From contig JAJEKV010000051.1 of assembly GCA_021234155.1 (NCBI GenBank), positions 5,965,944-6,029,943 of the forward strand: 64,000 nucleotides of DNA, in the 5' to 3' direction. The stretch comes from Isoetes taiwanensis. Lineage: Eukaryota > Streptophyta > Lycopodiopsida > Isoetales > Isoetaceae. The notes beneath the pieces were generated by a model that had not been told where the DNA came from, ran no database searches, and worked only from the letters and a program-made list of their open reading frames with translations. Each line of letters opens with the position of its first letter. The stretch's first letter is position 1. This document shows positions 46,326-58,300 of this stretch, in pieces. A program made the translations under genes and the position numbers.

Positions 46326-48670
46326 TTTTTCCAGTTAAATAACGCAGTAGAAGAAGCATCTGTTACATGGCTGGGGCCTCCAGAATCATCTACAACACAA
46401 AAAACAAGACATTTCAAAAAAAAAAAATGCTTGCATGCACAAAAATCCAGCAAGTTCGCATGTAAGAAACTTACCTAAAGTCTTCTAAATATATCCCTTC
46501 CTAAACCTGTAAGACCAAAAAACTTATAAAATAATGATGAAAGTCCGCAAGAAATTGTTAGAAATGAAAGAAACCTGTAGCGTTTTACATTTTCGCTCCA
46601 AATGTGCTTATATCAGACATTGATAAAGAATGCAAGAAGAACCAGCGGGCAGAACTTTTATTGCTAGAAAAAACTCCACCAAAAGCAAGAAACAAGACAA
46701 GCGCCATCAAAAATGCTTCAAAATGCAAGAAAGGCTTCAGCCTTCGGCCGACGAAGGTATGGCGCCAGGGAAAAAGGGGACGAAACCCTTGGCGCCTCCA
46801 CAAAGCTTTGGCGCCTGCGAAGCCCTTGGCGCCTCGACGAAGCTCTGGCACCGGACTGGAAAAAGGGGGAGAAAAAAATTCTCCCCTATTCCTATATTGT
46901 GGGGGAAACTCAGTTGGTCCCCCTTTCCGGTGGCCGGTGACCCGCTCCCGGCTACCGCCGGTCGCGGGACCCCATCGTCCATCTGGAAAGGGGTCCCAAC
47001 TGCCTTTCCCCCATACATTACCAATATTCCTATGCATCCACTACGGAGAACCGACGCATCTAATAGAGCCATATACAATAGTGTAACATTTTGGTTTTGT
47101 TGTATAGGGAAGGGAAGCATGGGCTCCCCTTTCGCAAAATCGGCAGGGGCAGCCAGGAGCAGGTCTACAATGGAATCGAGTTCTTGAATCATCTCTATGG
47201 CACCTATTTTTGGAAGAACCATCTCTGATAAACGGATTTGTGACAGATATGAAGAACCCAAGTGGATTAAAAAACTCTGCGGTAAGCTCTACAGGGTTAT
47301 AAATGAAGGATTTGAGTCATTGGAGTTGATGAGCTCCATTATCAAAGTGGGACAGGTACATGAGGCAATAATCAAACAAAATTAAAAAGAAAGAATGTAG
47401 AAGCCAACAATATTCGGAGTGAGAAAGGAGCACATTGACCAGACAAAGATGCAATTAACGTACCACGTATGTTGCTAAAAATGATTATGTTGTGAGAAAC
47501 TTGTTCGGTAGTAGACAAATACTCATAAGAGAAATAGAAGTTGCAAACACTAATTGGGCTTTCCAAAGAACTAGAGGAGGTAGTAAAGTTAGGTGTCAAG
47601 GGAGAATAGGCATGGACATTAAAAAACAAAAACAATAATGTGACAAGCTTATCAACAAAGATCTATCATTCACAGTTGCACTTTCCTTTTATGGTTTCAG
47701 GTCATTTACAATAGATAGTCTAGTTTTGTGGAGATAATTTGAAGTGCACACATGGTATTTGCATGTTTCCTTAAATTAGCTCCCTCCTGCCAAACACTTG
47801 TCCTTTGGCCAATAATGACATGCACATGTCGTAGGCAAGAGGAACATGGTGGTTAGAACTTGGGAGGATTACATAGAACTTTGCATGAATTTATCCCTGC
47901 ATATTCTTCAGGAAAAGGAAGCAAAGAAAGCAAACTACATTCATGCACATCAAGGCATCGAGATGGTAAAAGGGCTAAGAGGATATCAAAATTGGTATGA
48001 ACCTTGAAAAAGGAGAAAATACATGGGAGATGTTAAATATGCATAAATGTGGTGCAACCAAAAACATTTTGACTTCGTCTTGGAGAGGGAGAAGAACACA
48101 TACATTGGTAGCATAAAAAAGGGCTGCTTGCACCTGTCCTAACTTTCAAAGCAAGGCATTGAAGAACAATTACTCTCCTTGTAAATACATGTTCTACATC
48201 ATTATGAAGATACTAGAAAAAGATTTAGCACCTGATTTGATCCCGATTCAGTTGATCCTCTCTGAAGCTACTTTGATGATGTCAATCACAAGCCAATATG
48301 TTATCTTTGTGGTCCAATCTATGTTCCTTTTCAGTTGTCATTTTCTATACAACTTTCTTAAATAGTTATACTCTTAATTATAATTGTACTTTATTTTTCA
48401 ACTGCCGAAAAAAGACCACAGTGCCCATGAAAAAAGACCCTATATAAATTTACACTCCCTTGGTTGGAGTCCATGTTCTTCATCTTCTGCCTGTTTAAAA
48501 ATAAAAAGAATGATGAACGCAAAAAGAAAAAGTATTGAGCACTATGTAATTGCAAAGGTCATTAGCAATTACCCCTTTGTGAATTTCCTCCATACTCTTG
48601 TATGCTGTTGTCGCCTCCAAAAGTTCGTTTTCCTTGAAAACCAGCATTGATGACAGGAATGTAATGACAC
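46326..48670. other. Stretch without a recognisable gene
   Basis: Positions 46730-47000 are GC rich, with three imperfect units around TTGGCGCCT[CG] (46788-46850) and overlapping frames on both strands, none with a known domain. The frame 47197-47385 (+) is unassigned. The rest is A/T rich. Confidence 0.35.
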
Positions 48671-48684
48671 TGGAGTGCTCACAC

Positions 48685-49222
48685 CAATGTTGTTAAGTAA
48701 GTCAAAATTCGTACGTTTGAAAAACATTTTTTACGATTTTGTGAAGATTTTTAAAATTTTTGAAAAAAATCTTTAAAAACAAAATACGTTAAAAATCTTT
48801 AAAATCTTTAAAAATCCTTAAAAATCCTTAGACTGTAATTTTTTTTAATCCAAATATGTGATATTCTTGAATTTATTTATCCTTATATATAAAAAAATTA
48901 TATTTCTTAACCTCTATAATAATGTTTTTCTAAACTTTCTTAAGAGTTGCAGGCAAAATAGCTATGATATCTTTGTACTTGAACTTAATAGTTTCTAATA
49001 GCAGCATAAGCTTCTGATTTACTTGTTGACATGCTACATCTTGTAAGTTGTAGCAAAAGTGTGCATTTTAACAGTAGCAAATATATCTAATAAAGCAGTG
49101 TAAAGGATGTGCAATTTTTTTTTTTTTTTTTGCCATACCAAATTATAAAAATCCTTTAAAAAACGTGAGGATTTTTATAGAGGTACTTTAAAAATTAAAA
49201 AATGGGTTTTTTAACAACATTG
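48685..49222. mobile_element. hAT-type MITE with 8-bp target duplication
   Basis: Ends CAATGTTGTTAA (48685-48696) and TTAACAACATTG (49211-49222) are perfect 12-bp inverted repeats. GCTCACAC flanks both sides (48677-48684 and 49223-49230), the 8-bp target duplication typical of hAT elements, whose termini often begin with CA. The 538-bp interior is A/T rich, with many AAAATC[CT]TTAAA phrases near both ends that look like subterminal motifs. There is no transposase, so it is non-autonomous. The perfect flanks suggest it is young. Confidence 0.88.
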
Positions 49223-49352
49223 GCTCACACCTAGCTTTTGCTGCTTCAATTTGTTGTTTTGGAGCATCCACCTCGTAACTGCACTTCTCCCACAACTTCC
49301 TTTTTTCCTTCATTTCACTGGCACTTTTAACTCTAACATTCAAGTCATGCTT

Positions 49353-49838
49353 CTACTTATCTAACTCAGCACTCAAGGAGTTGATGACAAAATAGTCTAC
49401 TACACAACCAACAACGTTTGTATGAGGAAACAAGGACTCATACTTATCTTCTTCCTCAACCTTTGCTGTAACACTTTTCTTCGTTTTAACCACAAATGAC
49501 TGCCAGTTAATCTTTTGTCCTCTCACATGCAAAGTGAACGCCCGTGCAAAAAACTTCCCAATCTCTCTAACACAAACATCACTTATTTGGTAACATCTTC
49601 TGTAGATGTTCATAAACTTATCCATAAATAGTGGATTCATTCGGCTAGACTTATAAATTTGCTTGGTACCCACCAGTTTTACACAGCCAAATATTTTGCT
49701 TATCCCATCTTCAGCCACATTTGCCTTTCTTACATCTGAAGAGGTAATGCCCTCAGAAGCTAACACAGATGTGTCAAACATCCTCCTTGCTTCCTCTTCG
49801 TCTATGGCCACCTTAGGTTGAGTTTTCTTTGTTGCCAT
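49353..49838 (-). CDS. Hypothetical protein, 161 codons
   Basis: This uninterrupted frame begins MATKKTQPKVAIDEEEARRM. The N-terminus is charged, the middle is rich in aromatic and basic residues (MDKFMNIYRRCYQ, GKFFARAFTLHVRGQKINWQ), and it ends in FVINSLSAELDK. I recognise no domain. No poly(A) signal or intron was established. It could be a host gene fragment or part of an unknown element. Its length and amino-acid composition make it one of the few frames here that look protein-like without being low complexity. Confidence 0.35.
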   Translation of the reverse strand: MATKKTQPKVAIDEEEARRMFDTSVLASEGITSSDVRKANVAEDGISKIFGCVKLVGTKQIYKSSRMNPLFMDKFMNIYRRCYQISDVCVREIGKFFARAFTLHVRGQKINWQSFVVKTKKSVTAKVEEEDKYESLFPHTNVVGCVVDYFVINSLSAELDK

Positions 49839-50650
49839 TCTATGCCTACGCCAGCTTTGAAATTATATATCAGTGGAAGTTCTTAATTGTGTCTGCAAAA
49901 AACTAAACCACCCAAATCGTAGCACTAAGTATCCTGAATAGTACTAGCTTTAAGAGCTTAGCAATGAACTGCTACTTTTTCCAAATAATTACTAATTGTC
50001 ATCAACACCAATTAACTTGAGCCTACTTTCTGCAAAATAGCAAATGATTAGCATGTCATGCTAAATAGCAGCTAACTCTTTCTATCTTAGCACTAAACTT
50101 CATCTTCTTAGCAACCACTGCTAATAACAATTTGAGCTTGCAAGTGTAGCAGCAAATTTGCGTTGTTAATGTAACCTGGTACTTAGCAAATGTTGCCTGC
50201 AAACATAGAACCAAATCACTAACTCGTACACAACACATACTAACTAACAAGTACTGCCTGCGAAACATAGTACGAATATAACCTGTTAGCATAATTTGCT
50301 AACTGACAGTTGTTGCCTGCAAACATAGTACCAAATGCTTAACTCGTTAGCATCAACTACTAAACTTGCACGACCAAATATTACTGCACTGTACTTTCTA
50401 CTGATGCCAAGCTCAAAAAATTCTAGCTTGGAATATCATACTAATAAAGAGATGAATCAAAGCGAGATGGAATACAATCCTCCACTCCTGCTACATTAAT
50501 CTTTGTCCTCAATATAGAAGCATAAAATATAATAGAATGAAACCATTTCTACATTATTTACCATCGAAGATTAGATGCTTACCACTGGAACAACTTTTCT
50601 TGAGTCTGAGAAATTCTTCAGATGAGCAACTTGATCCGAGCCCTTCACCA
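49839..50650. other. Stretch without a gene
   Basis: No gene was recognised. Positions 50140-50370 contain loose repeats of TTGCCTGCAAACATAG (at about 50188, 50253 and 50312), each with CTAACTCGTA- or AACTCGTTAG-like phrases nearby. Confidence 0.4.
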
Positions 50651-50655
50651 AACAG

Positions 50656-50965
50656 GGTAATGGGATCTCGATTGGGGCTTTTCTTGAATCTAATGACTGA
50701 CAATCGATTGTTTAGAATGGTACAAATAACTGAATTTGATAATTACTGCTGTGGAAGCAGCACAGTCACAGCAATTTAATTTGGCCAGTTAACCAAGCAT
50801 GGTAATGGGATCTCGATTGGGACTTTTGTTGAATCTAATGACTGGCAATTGATTGTTTAGAATGGTACAAATAACCGATTTCGATAATTACTGCTGTAGG
50901 AGTTGTACAGTCACAGCAATTTGATCCGACCAGTTAACCAAGTAGGGTATGGGGATCTCGATGGG
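50656..50965 (+). repeat. 145-bp tandem repeat, two copies plus a partial third
   Basis: GGTAATGGGATCTCGATTGG begins copies at 50656 and 50801, and a related GGTATGGGGATCTCGAT at 50946, giving an exact 145-bp period. The copies share TAGAATGGTACAAATAAC and GTCACAGCAATTT with about 10 percent difference. Confidence 0.88.
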
Positions 50966-53055
50966 GAGTAGCTACGTTTCTGAATCCGATCTAAGAAACT
51001 CCAAAAAAGAAGGAAAGGAAGAAAGGTTCGACGGTTTAGGATCCCATGGGCAGGATTGAATGCTAAAATAAAAATTAAAAATTCAGTTACACCCCGTTAA
51101 TTAGCGCTATTATATAGGGCTAAAAATGACATCATTTATGCCACCGTAGCATGCAAGGACCCAATTGCATAATCAGACACCTAGTCCATAAACTTTACTC
51201 TAGAAATCCCTGCATCAAAAACTAGTTAAAGTAAAAGGGACATACCAATATAAGGGTTTGTGGAGCAATCATAGTGCAACCATAGCCATCGTTTTCATAG
51301 AGCTAAATAGTATAGATAGATGGATATTTCTTCAGCGACTGTATTACATATAGACATGCAGTGTTACATTGAAACAGATAGCCAGATGTTAGAAAATTTA
51401 CCAAAATAAACAAATAAGTAAATTCATTCTCCAAACAGTTCCTTGAACTATAAACAGAACCTAAATGATCTGAATTTCAATAAAGGCTGCAAAAATCGTA
51501 AGTTTCATAATGATTACCCACAAATACAAAACTTCTAAATCATTGTCATGCTCTGATTGAGTGGTAGAACCAAGATCCCATGAACTCATAAACAGAAAGT
51601 GGAGAAGAAATCAGACAAACTCAGGAATTTTCGCAGAATATACCCCGTTTCTGGGAAAATCAGACAAAATTCTGATTTAAGAAAATGGATGGTGTTGGGT
51701 CCTTTTCAAGATTGATGGTTGCTATCACAGGGGCGAGGGCTCTGCAACAGCAATAAGAGGAGTCTGGGCCAGATTCTGATATTGCAAGTTCTAGGCAAAG
51801 GGTATTTTGGCATCATCTGATGGATGGGTTAAGGGAGGTCTTTCAGCTAGCTTGGGAAGGAACGTACAGACTGATGCATAAAAAAGAAATCGAAAAAAGA
51901 GAAAAAAAACAGACTCACCTGCAACACATCGTGACTCTTTGTTGCACTGGAAATGCCTGTGAAGTGTTGAAGAAGCAAAATATGTCTCGGCTTGCTAGTC
52001 CTTGATCCCACAACAGTATCAACATAGCAAATCCAAATAGCGTTATTTGGCATCCTCAGAATCCTAAAATGGTGGAGCCTTAAAGTGGAAGAGCTCGAGC
52101 CTTGCATGCCTAGCATTTTTTTTTTCTTCTTTCTTTAACCAAAAATTAGATACAAGGGTAAACGACCACCGTCAGATTGTTAAAACAACCCAAATCTACG
52201 AACCAAAAAGGGCGCACTCTAGAAATACTGTTTAGTATGCCTCCACGAATACACCGCCAAAATCATTGGAAAACAATGTGAAAAAAACTAAAAAATAACC
52301 CCCTATTATTGTGCTATATATTCGTTGTGACAACACAACCACCATGATCTCGAAATTCACTGTAATATACACCATTTATAAATATAAATTATTATTTTTT
52401 GTTGGAGTTTGTGATTGCTCGTTTACGCATCCGACAAAAAAAGGTTGAAATGTCTTGGTAAAGGATTCAACCTCACATGAAAAAACTCTTACTTTCAATA
52501 ACAAGTAAGCCCCAAAATGCTTGGAACATCCTTTTTGTTGGAAATAAGATGAGATCCACTTTAATTAAATGTGACGTCCCTCAAAAAGGAATGGTAAATT
52601 GGTCATGGAGCCTAACTCTAACATCACTGATGCTAATGCAGAAGATGTTGTGAAGCAACAAAGACATAGACAGTGAGGGTGGAGAAACGGATAATGTACA
52701 TGATGCGACAGAGACCGATAATGTTGTCAACCCACCTCTAATTGAAAGCGAACCACCTTAACCTCCATCATATCTTAAGATTCCAAAGCTAAAATTGAAG
52801 ACTAGAGAAAGACAAACCAAGAAGCATATACCCTTGAGCCTGACAGAATATACAAAGAGCAAATGGCTACTATTAGACAAATAGGATAAGGTACGTAGAG
52901 AAGGGATCCCCAGTGAGCAGTAGTTGAAGCTGCATAGGAGCATACCACTTATGTTAAATCTGAAAGCCCCAAAGTATTACGAGCATAAACTCCAAGTAAG
53001 AATTTGGATTTGTTTTTCCATGATAAGTAGTCCAACACAAAAATGAGGAATCAAA
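50966..53055. other. Stretch without a recognisable gene
   Basis: No gene was supported. Positions 52640-53000 (+) translate to an acidic, Pro/Lys-rich stretch (ESEPP then PPSYLKIPKLKLKTRERQTK) with stops, perhaps a shredded polyprotein linker. Elsewhere it is A/T rich. Confidence 0.35.
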
Positions 53056-53059
53056 TGCA

Positions 53060-54350
53060 GGCTGCTTTTCTGCTTCCCTTGTCCTTTCAACTTTACATTC
53101 CCTTTTCATCCTTTCCCCACTCTTTCGCTTTTCCCCGTGCCCTTTTTCCCTTTCCTTTCCCTTCCCGCTTCCTTTTCATTTTCTCTTTCCCTTTCCCTTT
53201 CCCTTTTCATATGCCTCTTTCTATTCCCTTTTCTCAACTTTTTTTTATGTGCCTCTTTTCCTTCTTTCCCCATCCTCCTCCCCCTTTTTGCCTTTCTAAT
53301 TTCTCCTTTCCTATTTTTCTTGTTACTTTTCCCTTTCCCATGCTCTTTTTCCCCTTTACTCACCCTTTTCTTCCTCCCTTTTGTCCCATGTCCTTTTCCC
53401 CTTCCTCCTTTTCTGTTCCTTCTTCCTTACCCTTTGCCTCTTCTACTTTTCCACCACCCTTTTCCTCCTTTTTCCATCTTTTTCCTCTCCCTTTTTCTAG
53501 ATGCTCTTTTTGCTTCCCTTTTCCTCTTTCTTCACCCTTTCTCTCTTCCCGTTTTTTCCACGCCCTTTCCCTTTTCCCCTTTTCCTCGTGCCCTTTTCCC
53601 AGATTCTCTTTTGCCCTTTCCTCCCTCTCTTTTTCTTTTTCCTTTCCATTTCACTTTTCCCATGCGCTTTGTTTGTCCCCTTCTTCCCACCTTTTCTTAT
53701 TTTCCCTTAACTTTTTCTCCTTTTCCCACCGTACTCTCTTACCCTTTTCCCGGTGCCCTTTTACCTCTCCTTTTCTGTCCCCTCTTCTATTTCCTTTTCC
53801 TTTCCTTTTCCCATCTTTCCTTTTTCATCCTTTCTAATTCCTTTTTCGTCCTTCCTAGTTTTTATTTTTTTTCCTTTACTTCTTTTCACTTCATTTCTTT
53901 TTCTATTTTACCCTTTTTACCCTTTTCCTTCTTTCCTTCTTTTTTTCCTTTTCCCTCTTTCCTTTTCTTTTTTTCCTTTTCCATTTTTTTTCTTGTTTTT
54001 GTTTCCCTTTATCTTTATTTCCCTCTTCCTTTTTTCCCTTCCCCTTTTCCTTTTTCCTTTTCCCATTTCCCTTTTTTACTATCGGATTGAGTGAATTTTG
54101 GCCATCGGTCATTTTATCTTCCCTTTTTCCCTTTTCTCCTTCTCTTTTTGTTTTCCCCTTCCTTACCCTTTTTTGTTCCTTTTCCTTCTTCCCCTTTTTT
54201 GTTTTCTATTTTTCCTTTTGCATTTTTTTTCATATTCTTATTTCTCCTTTTCCCTTTTCTCTTTTCCCTTTTCCTTTTTTCCTTTTTTCCTTTTGTCCTT
54301 TCTCTCTCACTTTTCCTTTTCCCTTTTCCTTTTTCCCTTTTCCCTTTCAT
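53060..54350 (+). repeat. Polypyrimidine block (TTTTCCC-rich)
   Basis: About 1.3 kb of almost pure C/T on the plus strand is made of irregular CCCTTTT/TTTTCC units. A recurring phrase [AG]TGCCC[TC]TTT marks longer units (53137, 53248, 53587, 53752). It is broken once at 54078-54112 by a unique phrase with CGGATTGAGTGAATTTTGG. Long open frames made of Phe, Pro, Ser and Leu cross it but are composition artefacts. Confidence 0.95.
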
Positions 54351-54640
54351 CATTCGACTGTCGGATTGAGTTAATCATATCGGAGCCATGGTCAAGATGA
54401 AACTTTAGTTGAAGACACACACACATCATCTCCATCGTTGGTCAATCAAATCCTTGACCGTCCGATCTAGTGCTCCATTGAAGACACACGCTATAACATT
54501 ATCTTATATTATAATGTTATACCGTATTGAATGGATCAAGCCCTAATTTTAATGGTTGAGATTATATGATTGAACTTGAAGACCAAGATCTATTGCACGA
54601 CTTCCCATCACTATGATTGGTCATGATTTGATCTCTTTAG
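54351..54640. other. Spacer between pyrimidine and purine blocks, with a hairpin
   Basis: This is a normal-composition spacer of about 290 bp. It starts with CTGTCGGATTGAGT, nearly repeating the phrase at 54080 inside the pyrimidine block. It has an 11-bp inverted repeat TATAACATTAT/ATAATGTTATA (54493-54503 and 54512-54522). The strand bias reverses across it. Confidence 0.7.
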
Positions 54641-55360
54641 GGAAAAGGGAAAGGAAAAAGGGGGAAAAGGGAAGGGGAGGAAAGGCACGGGTAAAAGGGA
54701 AAAAGCAAAAGGGAAAAGGGAAGAGTAAAAGGGCATGGGAAAAATTGAAAGAGAAAAAGGGGAAAGAAAGGGAAAAAGGGACTGGAAAATGGAATAGGAT
54801 AAATGAAAAAAGGAATAGAAAAAGGGAGGGGAAAAGGGAAAAAAAAGGGCACCTTAGGAAAAGGGGAAGACGAAAAAGATGGGGAAGGAGAAAAAGGTAA
54901 GCATAAAAAGGAAAAGGGTGGGAAGAGGGGACGAACAAAACACATGAAAGAAGGAAAAGGGAAAGGGAAAGGGAGAGGGAAATGAAAAGGAAAAAGGGAG
55001 AGGGAAAAGGGAACCTGGAAAAAGGGCACGAGGAGAAGGAGAAGGAGAAGGAGAAAGGGGATGGGGATGCACGGGAAAAAAGGGCAGAGGGAAAGGGGAA
55101 AGGGCACGGGAAAAAGGGGAATAGAAGAAGGGGGGAAAGGAGAAAAATGGTAAGGAAAGAGGAGAAGGGAAGGGAGAAATGGCACCGAGAAAAGGGAAAG
55201 CGGGAAATGGTGAGAAAATGAGGAAAAGAAAGGGGGTAAAGGGAAGCGGGGAAAGGGTAGGGAAAAGGAATAGAAAAAGAGGAAAAGAGAAACGAAAAAA
55301 GGGCACGGGAAAAAAGGGAAGACGGAAAGGGTGAGGAAAAGAAAAAAAAAAGGAAAAAAA
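54640..55360 (+). repeat. Polypurine block, left part (GGGAAAA-rich)
   Basis: About 700 bp of almost pure A/G on the plus strand, with recurring AAAGGGCAC[GC] (about 54844, 55023, 55101, 55294), the complement of the phrase in the pyrimidine block. The two blocks thus form a very large imperfect inverted repeat. The LINE that follows interrupts it. Confidence 0.95.
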
Positions 55361-58300
55361 ATATTTATTTATTTATTTATTTATTTATCTTTGCTCGCTC
55401 GGGCCAAGAAGGCCATGGAGCCCAAGTACAATGAATCAGATTTTAAGCAGTAGAGAACGATGTTCATCTACAGCCTTAATATATGATCCTACTTTGAACA
55501 ATTGCAACTGAAACAAAGATCTAAAATCCGCTACATGTATGTTGAATTTCTCTCTAAGTTCTTCATATGCTGGGCATTCGGCAAATACATGATCTTCGTT
55601 TTCAATGTCACCTGTATTGCACAAACTGCAGAGCCTCTCGTCCCTTTGGAGTTTTAGACCACCCTGTCTCTATTGCCAATCTATGGGAACTTAATCTATC
55701 TGTAGTGCCATAACTTGCTTGAAAAATCTCGGTATCTCAGCTCTCAAATATGCTTGATCACCATATGAATCTAAAGGGTTCACATACTCTCTATAATGTA
55801 TCATTACGCTCCCTTGTTCGGACCACATGCTTGGACAAACGGCAAGATGTTCAAGCAATTCTCTAGCATCTTTTTGTTGTTCGGCCAATTAACACTTGGC
55901 GGCCCCATTGCCCCCCCATTTCATCCACGTTTTCCATCCAGCCCTGTTCGGATGGCGCTTTTGATAGCCCTCGATATGATAATCACGGCTCGTGGACAAG
56001 CTCTGAAGTCTATTCACAAAGTTTACTGATCGATATAAAGCCTCTATTTCCAAGGGATACAAACTGTTTACGCAAGCAAAAGAGCATATGGGATCGTACT
56101 TTTGACACCCAGCTCTTCCCCGATAAAAGCTGTTTTTGCGACTCTACACAAACCGAGTCTTGAGGACAGCCCTGCGCCCCAAATTGGAGAACCATAAAGA
56201 ACTCACGGCACCACTAAGGACACAGATAAAAACTTTTTTCAGCCCCCAATCATACAAGGATATACTAGAGCACCGTGATAACATCCCATATAGTGCCGCT
56301 TTCCCCTACAGGATTCGTCTTTTTATACATTCCTTCCAGCTATAATTTGACGAAAAATCAATCCCAAGGTACTTAAAACTCTCCACATTATCCACAGTAA
56401 CCCCCGATATGTAAACTTTGGTCTATCCCTTTGTAAGAAGATCATAATCTTCGTCTTAGCTATGTTCACTTTCATATGCCTCTTTACACAAAAATTCTTC
56501 CGGTGCATCCAAATGAGCACGTAATGCTTTGCCCTTAGTTGCCAAGAGTGCTACATCGCCGTCGATACTGATAATAATTGAATCACATATTCACCCAGCA
56601 CGGTCCCTACCAATGAATGAGCACGCATCCATTCGTCCAGTTCATCTATAAACAGACCAAATAGAGTAGGAGACAGTGGGCATCCCTGTCTTACTCCAAT
56701 GTTGTTTCTCACTACGGAGTTCAGGTCCCGTGCTATCGATATTAGAACTTCCTAATATAATTGTGATACTGCTCCTTTAAGTTCATCTGGAACCCCTAAC
56801 TGCACCATGCGGTCTCCCAATTCATTCCTCTGGACTGTGTCAAACGCCTTAGTAAAATCAATGAAAGCAACATACAAGGCTTTATTTGGACTTTTTGCTC
56901 GTTCAATCAATGCTCTCAATGTCAAAACATGATCTAAAGTGTTATGTTCAACTCCGGAAACCAACTTGGCAAGGAGATCTTCTTTCATTACGCTTTCGGC
57001 CCATGCACTCAACTTCGCTCTAAGAGTGTGCCCAAGATCTTAGTAAACGCGTGCTCCCTATTAGAATGGATTACGTAATTACAACCTCTTTTTGTCTCCC
57101 CGACTTATACAACTGGATGGACCTGTTTAATTTCCAAGTATCACGTAGACCCGAACTTGAGATATTATTTAGACAATCTGGTCGACTTTTCCATTGTATT
57201 CTCACCACCCCACTTGAACAACTCTATGCACAATCCATGAGCGTCATGAGCTTTCCCACTATCCATGTTGGCTAATGCCTCTATCACATCTTCTTGTTGT
57301 GAAACGGATCATGTACCAGGGCTGAGAAAAACATGTTATTTTCATCTGCCACTTTGCATATAGACTCACCACTAGTTGTTGTAGATCATCTTTGATCTAA
57401 ATTTGGTCGCTTTCGATCCCCGCCTTGTAGCTTTTTCAAAAAGGCCTTGGGTGATACTATAAGCTGCTCACTCAGCTCCCTTAGCGTGTTTTATAATCAT
57501 CGCGCTTTTTCTCTCTCAAGAACTTTTTATACCATGTGGGTTTATTTCTCAGCCGGTACCGAATTCTAGCCCGAAGCTTGAGACATTCCCCGATCCCACC
57601 GGGCATTATTAGGTCTCCCTTGTCTTGGTTTTTAGTGAAGCCAAAGATCTCTTCACCGCTTGCATAACTAAGCCCGACAAAATGCTTTTCATCATGTTGG
57701 AACACTCCGTCCACGCAGCGTCTTTGAGCCATAGCGGCTCTTCTATCCTTTGCTTATATGCCGGGTTATGCTTATGATTTATTTTGAGTCTAGGATGAAA
57801 CAATTGCTGCTTTGAACTAGCTTCACCGACATACTTATATCCACACTCGCAAAGGGATATGATCTGATTCGAATGCTTTCTCTCCCAAGGTAAAAGCGTT
57901 TCACCAAAGATGCAATCACTTGCTGCCACATAATCCACTACGCTCGAACCCATGTGATTAATGCATGTGAACCCTCTAGAATTTTGAAACATGTTTAATC
58001 CATTCATAATTTTCAGATTATTCACAGTACATAATTCTAAAAGCTTTTCCCCGGTCATGTTCTCCGTGACGATCATCGATATCCTATGAAATTGCGGCTC
58101 ATCTACTTCATGTAAATTCAGATCCATTAGATTATCAAAGGTAATCACTGTTTACTTCCTATTCTTGCATTAAAATCTCCAATCAACATTATGTCTCCTC
58201 GCCTTCTGTAGAATTCGCCACGTCCATACATAACCCCTGGAAAGGGTCTGCCCCATCTAAATCTGAACTATTGTATATACTTGAGCCTGTAGGTGCAAAG

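Noticed and set aside
46585-47261. Overlapping open frames of 150-185 codons on both strands
   Set aside because: GC-rich, partly repetitive sequence; frames overlap on both strands with no recognisable domain or consistent codon use.
53043-54400. Open frames of 264 and 317 codons (53043-53837, 53137-54090) and similar ones on both strands up to 60300
   Set aside because: They consist almost only of Phe, Pro, Ser and Leu, or Lys, Gly, Arg and Glu, and come from strand-biased low-complexity DNA, where stops are rare in all frames.
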